From contig NZ_KB900609.1 in the NCBI RefSeq assembly GCF_000379105.1, positions 5,096,438 to 5,160,437 on the forward strand: 64,000 nt of DNA, written 5' to 3'. The DNA is from Methylobacterium sp. WSM2598 (GTDB lineage: Bacteria > Pseudomonadota > Alphaproteobacteria > Rhizobiales > Beijerinckiaceae). The translations under genes and the position numbers were made by a program. The notes beneath the pieces are model-generated. The model worked only from the letters and a program-made list of their open reading frames with translations. It did not search any database and was not told the origin of the DNA. Shown piece after piece: positions 52,842 to 59,976 of this stretch (positions are counted from its first letter, which is position 1; each line of letters starts with the position of its first letter).

Positions 52842-54008
52842 TCACGCCGGCCCGCGCGCCGCCGCCAGCACGATCCGGGCGGCCGAGCGGCTCGGGTCGT
52901 CCCCGTCCGGCAGCCGCATGGCGGCGTCGAGGCGGCGCAGGGCCCGGTCCTGCGCCTCCCGGGCCGGCCCGCCCGCGAGCAGCGGCCCCAGCGCCTCCGC
53001 GAGGCGCTCCGCCCGGCAATCGCCCTGGATCAACTCGGGGATGGCGTTCTCGCCGAGGATCAGGTTCGGCAGCACGATCGTCGGCACCTGGATCAGGCGG
53101 CGGACGATCACCTCCTCGATCTTCGGAACCCGGTAGGCCACCACCATCGGCACGCCCGCGAGCGCCAGTTCGAGGGTGACCGTGCCCGAGGCCGCCAGGG
53201 CCGCCCGCGCCCGGCGGAAGGTGGCGTGCTTGTCGGCCTCGCCCGCCACGAGGCGCGGCGTCACCGGCCAGGCGGCGGCCCGCGCCTCGATCAGGGCGCG
53301 GTGGCGCGCCACCGCCGGCAATTCGACCCGGAAGCGCGCCCCCTGCGCCCGCAGCCGCCCCAGGGTCGCCCCGAAGACCGGCATCAGCCGCTCGATCTCG
53401 GAGCTGCGCGACCCCGGCAGCACGGCGAGGACCGGCTCCTCGGCCCCGCGCGCGGCCGCCTCGGCCTCGTCCGGGCGCAGCTCCGCGAGGCGCTCGATCA
53501 GCGGGTGGCCCACATAGGTGCAGGCCGGGCCGCCGAGGCGGCGATGCGCCTCCGGCTCGAAGGGCAGCAGCGCCAGCACGTGATCGACGTAGGCGCGCAT
53601 GGTCCTGGCCCGCCAGGGCCGCCACGCCCAGACGCTCGGGCTCACGTAATCGACGACGGCGAGGTCCGGCAGCCGGCGCCGCACCCGGCTCGCCACCGCG
53701 TGGGTGAAGCCCGGGCTGTCGATGATGACGAGCACGTCGGGCCGCGCCGCCACGCAGGCCCGCACCGTCTCGCGGATGCGCCGCATCAGCAGCCGGATCC
53801 GCGCCGCCACGGCGAGGTAGCCGATCACCGCGACGTCCTCCAGGGGGAAGAGGGAGGGCATGCCCTCCGCCGCCATGGCGTCGCCCCCGACCCCCGCGAG
53901 GGCGAGCGGCCCGGGCGCGGCCGCGCGCAGCGCCCGGATCAGCTTGGCGCCGAGCTGGTCGCCGGATTCCTCGCCCGCGACGAGCCAGATTCGCAGGGAT
54001 CGCGTCAC
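52842..54008 (-). CDS. lpxB: lipid-A-disaccharide synthase
   Basis: A 388-residue GT19 enzyme that joins UDP-diacylglucosamine and lipid X to the lipid A disaccharide at the inner membrane. Motifs: VAGEESGDQLGAKLIRAL at the N-terminus, DYVSPSVWAWRPWRARTMRAYVDH, LLPGSR (here AVLPGSRSSEIERL) and the C-terminal GTVTLELALAGVPMVVAYR. The start is GTG at 54008, overlapping the end of lpxI by 4 bases (GTGA). It is the last gene of the lipid A operon. Confidence 0.95.
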   Translation of the reverse strand: MTRSLRIWLVAGEESGDQLGAKLIRALRAAAPGPLALAGVGGDAMAAEGMPSLFPLEDVAVIGYLAVAARIRLLMRRIRETVRACVAARPDVLVIIDSPGFTHAVASRVRRRLPDLAVVDYVSPSVWAWRPWRARTMRAYVDHVLALLPFEPEAHRRLGGPACTYVGHPLIERLAELRPDEAEAAARGAEEPVLAVLPGSRSSEIERLMPVFGATLGRLRAQGARFRVELPAVARHRALIEARAAAWPVTPRLVAGEADKHATFRRARAALAASGTVTLELALAGVPMVVAYRVPKIEEVIVRRLIQVPTIVLPNLILGENAIPELIQGDCRAERLAEALGPLLAGGPAREAQDRALRRLDAAMRLPDGDDPSRSAARIVLAAARGPA

Positions 54009-54847
54009 GCCGCCTCCAGGCCGATCAGGAACAGGCCGAGCGCGTCGGCGAGGGCGGCGGTCTCGCCGCGGTCGAGGATCAGCGTGTCGCCGGCGCCGAC
54101 CGCGATCCCGGCGCAGCCGGCCGCCGCCGCCGCCCGCACCGTGCGCGGGCCCACCGCCGGCAAGTCGACCCGCAGGTCCTGCCCGCTCTTGGCGAGCTTG
54201 ACCAGGACGAGGCCCGCGGGAGGGCGCCCGAGGCCGAGGGGGCGCCGCGCGAGGCCGCGGACGCGGGCGAGCATCCGGTCGGTGCCCTCCGGCCCCTCGA
54301 CCGCCAGCACGCGCCGGCCCGCCACCGCGGCCGCCTGCCCGACATCGTGGGCGGCGAGGCTCGCGAGCAGCGCCCGGCCGGTCGCGACCGAGGTCTCGGC
54401 GGCGGCGTCCGGCCGGCGCGCCCCGAGCGGGCCGGGCGGGGCCATCAACCCGGGGGCGAGTTCGTGCACGCCGAGGATGCGGTGCCCGTGCTCCTCCAGC
54501 AGCGCCAGCACGCCGCGCAGCAGGTGGTCGTCGCCCCCCTGCGCCAGGGAGCGCAGCTCGTCCCGGTTGCGCAGGGCCGCGAGCGTGTTGAGGAGGGCCG
54601 CCGGGCTCGGTCGGGACACCGCGCCCGCCAGGGTCACGCCCGAGGGCCGCCACGCGTCGAGGCGCGCCAGCGCGCCGCGCACGTCGAGGAGGTCGACGGT
54701 GGCGTGGGCGCGGCGCCGGGTCGCCGGGTCGGCGAAGCCGCGGATCGCCAGGATCCGGAAGGGGCGCCCCGCCGCGTCGAGGGCCGAGGCGACGAGGAGC
54801 GGGAGCCGTCCCGCGCCCGCCACGATCGCCACGGTGCCGCCCGCCAT
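54005..54847 (-). CDS. lpxI: UDP-2,3-diacylglucosamine pyrophosphatase LpxI
   Basis: A 280-residue protein typical of alphaproteobacteria, where LpxI replaces LpxH to cut UDP-diacylglucosamine into lipid X. The N-terminal domain starts VAIVAGAGRLPLLVASAL, and the C-terminal DUF1009 part has VAVEGPEGTDRML-like (LAVEGPEGTDRMLARV) and LVKLAKSGQDLRVDLPAVGPRTV. The ATG at 54847 follows the lpxA stop by 8 bases. Position between lpxA and lpxB is the standard order. Confidence 0.94.
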   Translation of the reverse strand: MAGGTVAIVAGAGRLPLLVASALDAAGRPFRILAIRGFADPATRRRAHATVDLLDVRGALARLDAWRPSGVTLAGAVSRPSPAALLNTLAALRNRDELRSLAQGGDDHLLRGVLALLEEHGHRILGVHELAPGLMAPPGPLGARRPDAAAETSVATGRALLASLAAHDVGQAAAVAGRRVLAVEGPEGTDRMLARVRGLARRPLGLGRPPAGLVLVKLAKSGQDLRVDLPAVGPRTVRAAAAAGCAGIAVGAGDTLILDRGETAALADALGLFLIGLEAA

Positions 54848-54855
54848 GGCGCGCC

Positions 54856-55683
54856 TCAGGCCGGTCCCGGCGTGTCGCGCGGCATGCAGACCGAGCGCTT
54901 GCCGCCCTCGCGCAGGAAGGCGAGGATCTCCTGCACGATCGGGTGCGTCTCGAACTCCGCCGCCACATCCTCGACGCGCTCCATCAGCGTGCCCTCCTGC
55001 GCGAAGAGCAGCCGGTAGGCGCGCCGCAGCGCGTGGATGTCCTCCCGCGAGAAGCCCCGGCGCTGCAGGCCGATGATGTTGAGGCCCGAGAGGTAGGCCC
55101 GGTTGCCCAGCGCCATCCCGTAGGGGATGAGGTCGTTCTCCAGCCCCGAGAGGCCGCCCACGAAGGCGTGCGGGCCGACCCGCGCGAACTGGATCACCGC
55201 CGCCCCGCCGCCCAGGATGGCGAAATCCCCCACCGTGCAGTGGCCGGCGAGCATCACGTTGTTCGAGAACACGACGTTGTCGCCGATCCGGCAATCGTGC
55301 CCGACATGGCTGTTGGCCAGGAAGGCGCAGCGGTCGCCGACGACCGTCTCCAGGCCGCCGCCGGCCGTGCCGGGATTCATCGTCACGCCCTCGCGGATCA
55401 GGCAATCGGCCCCGATCGTGAGGCTCGAGGGCTCGCCGCGGTACTTCAGGTCCTGCGGCGGGTGGCCGATCGACGCGAAGGGGAAGACCCGCGTGCGGGC
55501 GCCGACGCTGGTGCGGCCCGCCACCACCGCGTGGCTCACGAGCTCGACCCCGTCGCCGAGCCGCACCTCCGGCCCGACATGGCAGAAGGGACCGACGCGC
55601 ACGCCCTCGCCGAGCACCGCGCCGTCCTCGACCACGGCGCTCGGGTGGATGCGCGCCTCGCCCGGGGAGCCGCCGGCGCTCAT
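54856..55683 (-). CDS. lpxA: UDP-N-acetylglucosamine acyltransferase
   Basis: A 275-residue left-handed beta-helix enzyme for the first step of lipid A synthesis. Hexapeptide repeats run over about residues 12-190 (IHPSAVVEDGAVLGEGVRVGPF), with the catalytic His in NSHVGHDCRIGDNVVFSN and the helical C-terminal region IHALRRAYRLLF. The ATG at 55683 overlaps the fabZ stop (ATGA). The frame further upstream does not fit. Confidence 0.96.
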   Translation of the reverse strand: MSAGGSPGEARIHPSAVVEDGAVLGEGVRVGPFCHVGPEVRLGDGVELVSHAVVAGRTSVGARTRVFPFASIGHPPQDLKYRGEPSSLTIGADCLIREGVTMNPGTAGGGLETVVGDRCAFLANSHVGHDCRIGDNVVFSNNVMLAGHCTVGDFAILGGGAAVIQFARVGPHAFVGGLSGLENDLIPYGMALGNRAYLSGLNIIGLQRRGFSREDIHALRRAYRLLFAQEGTLMERVEDVAAEFETHPIVQEILAFLREGGKRSVCMPRDTPGPA

Positions 55684-56177
55684 TCGGTCACCAGCATGGC
55701 GCCGATCTCGGCCTCCGCCACCAGCGTGCCGGCGACCTTCGCCTCGCCCCGGAACCACCACATGGTGCGGCGGTTCGTCAGCTTCCTCATGTGGTACTCG
55801 ACGGTGTCGCCGGGCACGACGGGCTTGCGGAACTTCACCTTGTCGATCGTCATCAGGTAGACCCGGCTCGGCCGCGTGTCCCGGGTGAGCGTGTGGGCGC
55901 AGCAGATGGCGCCCGCCGTCTGGGCCATGCCCTCGACCAGCAGCACGCCGGGGAAGACCGGGACCTTGGGAAAGTGGCCGGTGAATTGCGGCTCGTTGAT
56001 GGTGACGTTCTTGATGCCGATGCAGCTGGCGTCGCCGTCGATCTCGACGATCCTGTCGACGAGCAGGAACGGGTAGCGGTGGGGCAGGAGCTCCATCACC
56101 CGCAGGATGTCGGCCGTTGCCAGTTCGCGGGGCGTCTCGGTCGTGCCGGGTGTCGGGGACTTCGCGTCGGGCTCCAT
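55680..56177 (-). CDS. fabZ: 3-hydroxyacyl-ACP dehydratase FabZ
   Basis: A 165-residue hot-dog fold enzyme that dehydrates 3-hydroxyacyl-ACP in fatty acid synthesis and so competes with LpxA for its substrate. Active-site residues are His in FTGHFPKVPVFPG and Glu in LLVEGMAQTAGA. The ATG at 56177 with GAGG six bases upstream was preferred to a TTG at 56189. Overlaps lpxA by 4 bases, giving coupled translation of the two competing enzymes. Confidence 0.96.
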   Translation of the reverse strand: MEPDAKSPTPGTTETPRELATADILRVMELLPHRYPFLLVDRIVEIDGDASCIGIKNVTINEPQFTGHFPKVPVFPGVLLVEGMAQTAGAICCAHTLTRDTRPSRVYLMTIDKVKFRKPVVPGDTVEYHMRKLTNRRTMWWFRGEAKVAGTLVAEAEIGAMLVTE

Positions 56178-56286
56178 GCGCGGCCTCAAGGATGGTCGGG
56201 ATCGGCCGGCGGGCCGAGGACGGGCCTCGTCAATGGCGAGGAAGCGACCGCCGATGCAAGGACTTTGCGGCCGTATGGGGGCGGAA

Positions 56287-57345
56287 CTAGCCGTCCGTGT
56301 CCTCCGGCCCGCGCTCGCGCGCGGCGAGCCGCTTGAGCGTCGTCATCTCGCGGAACCACTCGCGCACCGGCTTGGCCGGGGTCCCGCCCCAGCGGGCGCC
56401 CGGCGGCACGTCCTTGTTGATGTTGCTGGAGCCGGCGATCTGCGCGCCCATGCCGATCCGCAGGTGCCCGACGACGCCGACCTGGCCGCCCAGCACCACG
56501 TAATCCTCGAGGGTGGTCGAGCCCGAGATGCCGACCTGGGCCACGATCACGCAGTGGCGGCCGATCACCACGTTGTGGGCGATCTGCACGAGGTTGTCGA
56601 TCTTGGTGCCCTCGCCGACGATCGTGTCGCGGCTGGCGCCGCGGTCGATCGTGGTGTTGGCACCGATCTCGACGTCGTCCTGGATGATGACCCGGCCGAC
56701 CTGCGGCACCTTGAGGTGCCCGCCCGCCCCCATGGCGAAGCCGAACCCGTCCTGGCCGATGCGGGCGCCGCCGTGGACGATGACCCGGTTGCCGACCAGC
56801 GCGTGGAGCAGCGAGGCGCCCGGCCCGATGGCGCAGCCGCGCCCGATCCGGGTGCCCGGCCCGACCACCGCCCCGGCCGCCAGCACGGTCCCGCTGCCGA
56901 TCTCCGCCCCGGGGCCGATCACCACCCCGGGATCGACGACCACGCCGGGTTCGAGCCGCGCCTCCGGATGCACGAAGGAGCCCGGCGAGACGCCGGTGGC
57001 GCCGAACAGCGAGCCCGGCCGCGCGGCGCTCGGGAAGAGCCGCGCCAGCACCTGGGCGAAGCCCCGGTAGGGCTGGGGCGTCACCAGCGCGGCCGTGCCC
57101 TCCGGCACCCGGGCGGCGAAGCGCGGCGAGACCAGGCAGGCCCGCGCCCGGGTGCGGCCGAGCGCCTCCGCGTACTTGGCATTGTCCATGTAGGCGAGGT
57201 CGTCCGGCCCTGCGCTCTCCAGGGGAGCGGCGCCCGCGACCGCGAGGGTGCCGTCGAGGCCGGCCGGCAGGGCGGCCCCGGCCAGCGACGCGACCTCGCC
57301 CAGGGAGATCGGGCCGGCGAAGGGGAAGAAGACCGGGTCGGACAT
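56287..57345 (-). CDS. lpxD: UDP-3-O-acylglucosamine N-acyltransferase
   Basis: A 352-residue enzyme of the third lipid A step. A uridine-binding N-terminal domain (residues 1-110) is followed by hexapeptide repeats (VVVDPGVVIGPGAEIGSGTVL) and the catalytic histidine in NLVQIAHNVVIGRHC. The C-terminal helix includes GTPAKPVREWFREM. The ATG at 57345 matches the family start. It lies 109 bases before fabZ. Its usual upstream neighbour bamA is 2.6 kb away because of the PfpI/LysR block. Confidence 0.95.
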   Translation of the reverse strand: MSDPVFFPFAGPISLGEVASLAGAALPAGLDGTLAVAGAAPLESAGPDDLAYMDNAKYAEALGRTRARACLVSPRFAARVPEGTAALVTPQPYRGFAQVLARLFPSAARPGSLFGATGVSPGSFVHPEARLEPGVVVDPGVVIGPGAEIGSGTVLAAGAVVGPGTRIGRGCAIGPGASLLHALVGNRVIVHGGARIGQDGFGFAMGAGGHLKVPQVGRVIIQDDVEIGANTTIDRGASRDTIVGEGTKIDNLVQIAHNVVIGRHCVIVAQVGISGSTTLEDYVVLGGQVGVVGHLRIGMGAQIAGSSNINKDVPPGARWGGTPAKPVREWFREMTTLKRLAARERGPEDTDG

Positions 57346-57430
57346 GCTCGGCGCTCGCGGCAGGACCGGCGGGCCGGACGGCACCGCGACGGAGGCCCGC
57401 CCTAGCGGGTCGCGCCGGGCGGCACAAACG

Positions 57431-57454
57431 AAAAAGGCCGCTGCGGAGCCGGCC
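57431..57454 (-). terminator. Rho-independent terminator of the PfpI gene
   Basis: On the minus strand, GGCCG (complement of 57450-57454) pairs with CGGCC (complement of 57436-57440) around a 9-nt loop, followed by TTTTTCGTTT. The T-run and position after the stop at 57529 fit an intrinsic terminator. It isolates this gene from lpxD. Confidence 0.65.
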
Positions 57455-57528
57455 CGGGAGGATGCGGGGAGGCGGGCCCCGGGGCCGGGAGGAGGGCGAC
57501 TCCCTCGTCCCGCCGGGGGCGTCGCGGG

Positions 57529-58224
57529 TCAGCGCGCGGCGAGCGCGTCGAGGACCAGCCTGGCGGTGAGCGCCGAGGAGGCCGGGTTCTGGCCCGTCAC
57601 GAGCCGGCCGTCCGCCACCGCGAAGGGGTGGAAATCGGCCGCGCGCCCGTAGACCCCGCCGAGCTCGCGCAGCCGCGTTTCGAGGAGGAACGGGACGGCC
57701 GCGTCGAGGCCCACGGCGCGCTCCTCGCTGTCGGAGAAGCCGGTCACGCGGCGGCCCTGCACCAGCGGCGCGCCGGTCTCGGCCTTGGCGTTCACCAGCC
57801 CCGCCGGCCCGTGGCAGACGGCGGCGACCACCTTGCCCTGCGCCCACGCCTTGCCGAGCAGCGCGGCCAGGGCCGCGCTCTCCGGCAGGTCGACCATGGT
57901 GCCGTGGCCGCCGGGCAGGAACACCGCGTCGTCGGCCTCGGCGTCGATCGCCGCGATGGCAGGCGTCTCGGCGAGCGCCTTCGAGGCCGCCGCATCGCCG
58001 AGGAAGCGCTCGACGGCGGCCTCGTTCTCGCCCTTCGGCTTGACCGAGCGCGGATCGATCGGGACCGGTCCGCCGGCGATCGACGCCAGCGTCACCGCCG
58101 CGCCCGCGTCCACGAACGCGCAATAGGGCGTCGCCAGTTCCTCGAACCAGACGCCGGTCGGCTTCGCCGGATCGCCCATCGTCGCGGCCGAGGTGGCGAT
58201 CATCAGGATGCTGAAACGGGCCAT
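57529..58224 (-). CDS. DJ-1/PfpI family protein (HchA-like)
   Basis: A 231-residue class I glutamine-amidotransferase-like protein. The nucleophile elbow is AAVCHGPAGL with Cys137, and upstream residues FLPGGHGTMVDLP match the family. Relatives act as glyoxalase III, chaperones or proteases; the HchA-like length suggests aldehyde detoxification, but this is not certain. ATG at 58224 is preceded by AAGGAG, which is supplied by the last unit of the 15-bp array. The upstream frame stays open only because of these repeats. It is divergent from the LysR gene, which may regulate it. Confidence 0.88.
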   Translation of the reverse strand: MARFSILMIATSAATMGDPAKPTGVWFEELATPYCAFVDAGAAVTLASIAGGPVPIDPRSVKPKGENEAAVERFLGDAAASKALAETPAIAAIDAEADDAVFLPGGHGTMVDLPESAALAALLGKAWAQGKVVAAVCHGPAGLVNAKAETGAPLVQGRRVTGFSDSEERAVGLDAAVPFLLETRLRELGGVYGRAADFHPFAVADGRLVTGQNPASSALTARLVLDALAAR

Positions 58225-58231
58225 GTGCGTG

Positions 58232-58360
58232 CTCCTTGCCAAGCCGGACCTTGCCAAGCCGGACCTTGCCAAGCCGGACCTTGCCGGACCGGACCTTGCC
58301 GGACCGGGCCTTGCCGCGCCGGACCTTGCCAAGCCGGACCTTGCCAAGCCGGACTCGGCG
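58232..58360. repeat. array of 15-bp units forming the leader of the PfpI gene
   Basis: A partial unit (58232-58240) is followed by eight 15-bp units from 58241 to 58360, consensus AAGCCGGACCTTGCC. Five are close to consensus, three diverge (GGACC or GCGCC starts), and the last degenerates. On the coding strand of the PfpI gene each reads GGCAAGGTCC..., and the unit closest to the ATG changes to GGCAAGGAGC, creating the Shine-Dalgarno site. Total about 130 bp. Confidence 0.93.
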
Positions 58361-58639
58361 GCGGAAATCACTCCTCGTGGGAGGACCGATCAGAGATCCG
58401 ATGGCTCCCCCAGCGCCGACCCGTCGCGCCGACCGCTTCGCCGCCATCCGGTCGCGCTCGTCGCGCCTATCGAGATGACCGCTCCGCGGGGTCACCCGCA
58501 GGCCGCTGCCGCGTGGCGGGCTGCCCACCTGGCGAGGCGGCGGGGCCATCCAGCGACCGGCCCCCGCCATGCTCGGGTCGGCCCCCGGGCCATGCCTGCC
58601 CGAGGGAGAGGACAGGCATCGCCCGTCGCGGTAGGGAAC

Positions 58640-58651
58640 GGGAACATTCCC
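58640..58651. promoter_or_regulatory. GGGAA-N2-TTCCC dyad before the LysR gene
   Basis: The palindrome GGGAACATTCCC lies 17 bases upstream of the LysR ATG, in the divergent region shared with the PfpI gene. LysR regulators bind T-N11-A dyads, often next to their own gene, and this site is too short to match that form directly. It is a possible operator only. Confidence 0.3.
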
Positions 58652-58667
58652 ATGCCCGCTGCCGGTG

Positions 58668-59559
58668 ATGAGCCACCTCGTCTCCTTGCGCACCTTCCTC
58701 TGCGCCTACCGCGCCGGCTCGATCACCCGCGCGGCGCGGCAGCTCGGCATCACCCAGCCGGCGGCCTCGGCCCACGTCGCGGCGCTGGAGGGGCAGCTCG
58801 GAAGGCCGCTCTTCGTCCGGCAGGCGCGCGGCGTGAGCCCGACGCCGGCGGCCGACGATCTCGCCCGCTCGGTCGCGGCCGCCCTCGACCGCATCGACGC
58901 GGTGATGGCGGCGGCCCGCGCCCGCTCGAGCCAGCTCTCCGGCACCGTGCACCTGGTCGGTCCGGCCGAATTACCTCTCCGCGCGCATCGGGCCGGCGCT
59001 GGCGCCGCTGGTGGCGCAGGGGCTGCGGCTGCGCATCGGGACGGGGGGCCGCGACCGCATCTACGCCGCCCTGGGGGAGGGCCACGCGGATCTGGCCGTC
59101 ACCGCCTCGCTGCCGGAGGGCAGGGGCCTCGGCTTCGCCGAACTGGGCCGCGAGCGCTTGCTGCTGGTCGCGGCGCCGGCGCTCGCCGCGCGCGCGAAGG
59201 GCCGCATCGTCGCGGCCGACATCCTGCGCGGCCTGCCGTGCATCGCCTACGACGAGGGCCTGCCGCTGATCCGGCCCTTCTTCGCGCAGGTCTTCGACGG
59301 GCTCCCGGACCTGCAGGCCGTCGCGACGGCGCCCGACCTGCGCCTCCTGACCGGCATGGCGGTGGCGGGCGTGGGATGGACGGTGCTGCCGGACTACGTC
59401 TGCGCCGAGGCGCTGGCGCTGGGGCGGCTGACCGAGCTGCCGACCGCCCGCGAGGGGCCGGACAACGCCCTCTACCTGGCCTGGAACCCGGGCGCGCTTC
59501 GCCAGCAGCGCGTCGTGGCGGTCAGGGATCACCTGCTGCGAGGCGGCCCGGCCCTGTGA
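58668..59559 (+). pseudogene. LysR family regulator, single-base frameshift
   Basis: The N-terminal half is an intact LysR helix-turn-helix (MSHLVSLRTFLCAYRAGSITRAARQLGITQPAASAHVAALE). At 58971-58972 an extra T breaks the frame: TVHLVGPAE should run on as YLSARIGPALAPL. The effector-binding domain then continues in the shifted frame to 59559 (AVATAPDLRLLTGMAVAGVGWTVLPDYV). Restored length is about 297 residues. It is divergent from the PfpI gene. An ATG at 58668 or GTG at 58665 starts it. Either a true null or a sequence error. Confidence 0.85.
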
Positions 59560-59614
59560 TCCCGACGACCCGGGATGCCGGCGCGGCGGGCCGTCGAGCC
59601 TCGCGAATTCTCGG

Positions 59615-59635
59615 CGCCACGCCGAAGGCGTGGCG
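59615..59635 (+). terminator. hairpin after the LysR gene
   Basis: A perfect 9-bp stem (59615-59623 with 59627-59635) with a GAA loop, 55 bases after the LysR stop. No T-run follows, but an A-rich repeat does. Confidence 0.45.
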
Positions 59636-59640
59636 AGACA

Positions 59641-59685
59641 GGCTTGGTGGAAAAAGGACTGGCGCAAAAAGGGCTTGGCGACACG
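59641..59685 (+). repeat. degenerate 15-bp CTTGG array
   Basis: Three 15-bp units start at 59641, 59656 and 59671 (GGCTTGGTGGAAAAA and two variants, the third ending GACACG). The array ends 36 bases before copy 2 of the 130-bp repeat, the same distance at which the 30456 array follows copy 1. Confidence 0.7.
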
Positions 59686-59721
59686 TCGAGAACGGAACCA
59701 GCGGTCATGAGGAGGGATCCG

Positions 59722-59850
59722 GGATCCGCTTGATCGAAGCGGGTCCCGGATCCCAAGCCCGCGCGGCGCCTGAGCGCGGCGCCTGAGCGCGGACGACATC
59801 CGCATGGCCGAAATCGGAGATGGCGAAGCAATCCGTCGGATGTCGGATGA
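59722..59850 (+). repeat. 130-bp interspersed repeat, copy 2
   Basis: Same parts, order and orientation as copy 1 at 30289-30420: the GGATCCGCTT..AAGCGGGTCC inverted repeat, the twice-repeated GCGGCGCCTGAGC, then the CGACATCCGCAT and GTCGGATG arms. Differences are scattered single bases. It lies between the LysR gene and the bamA terminator. Confidence 0.85.
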
Positions 59851-59886
59851 CCGCTGGTCCGAGGCGGCGTGGGGCATTCAACGGAA

Positions 59887-59916
59887 CGGCACCCGTTCCG
59901 GGGGGAACGGGTGCCG
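59887..59916 (-). terminator. Rho-independent terminator of bamA
   Basis: A perfect 13-bp stem (59887-59899 with 59904-59916) and 4-nt loop, followed on the minus strand by TTCCGTT. It lies 60 bases past the bamA stop and shows that bamA is not simply co-transcribed into lpxD here. Confidence 0.75.
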
Positions 59917-59976
59917 CATCGATCATCCCTGCCGAGGCGCGCCGCCGTGGCGGCGCCCTGCCGCGTCCGGGAGGGC

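Noticed and set aside
58232..58360. CRISPR array or integron-like cassette
   Set aside because: Units are contiguous 15-mers without spacers, and there are no cas or integrase genes.
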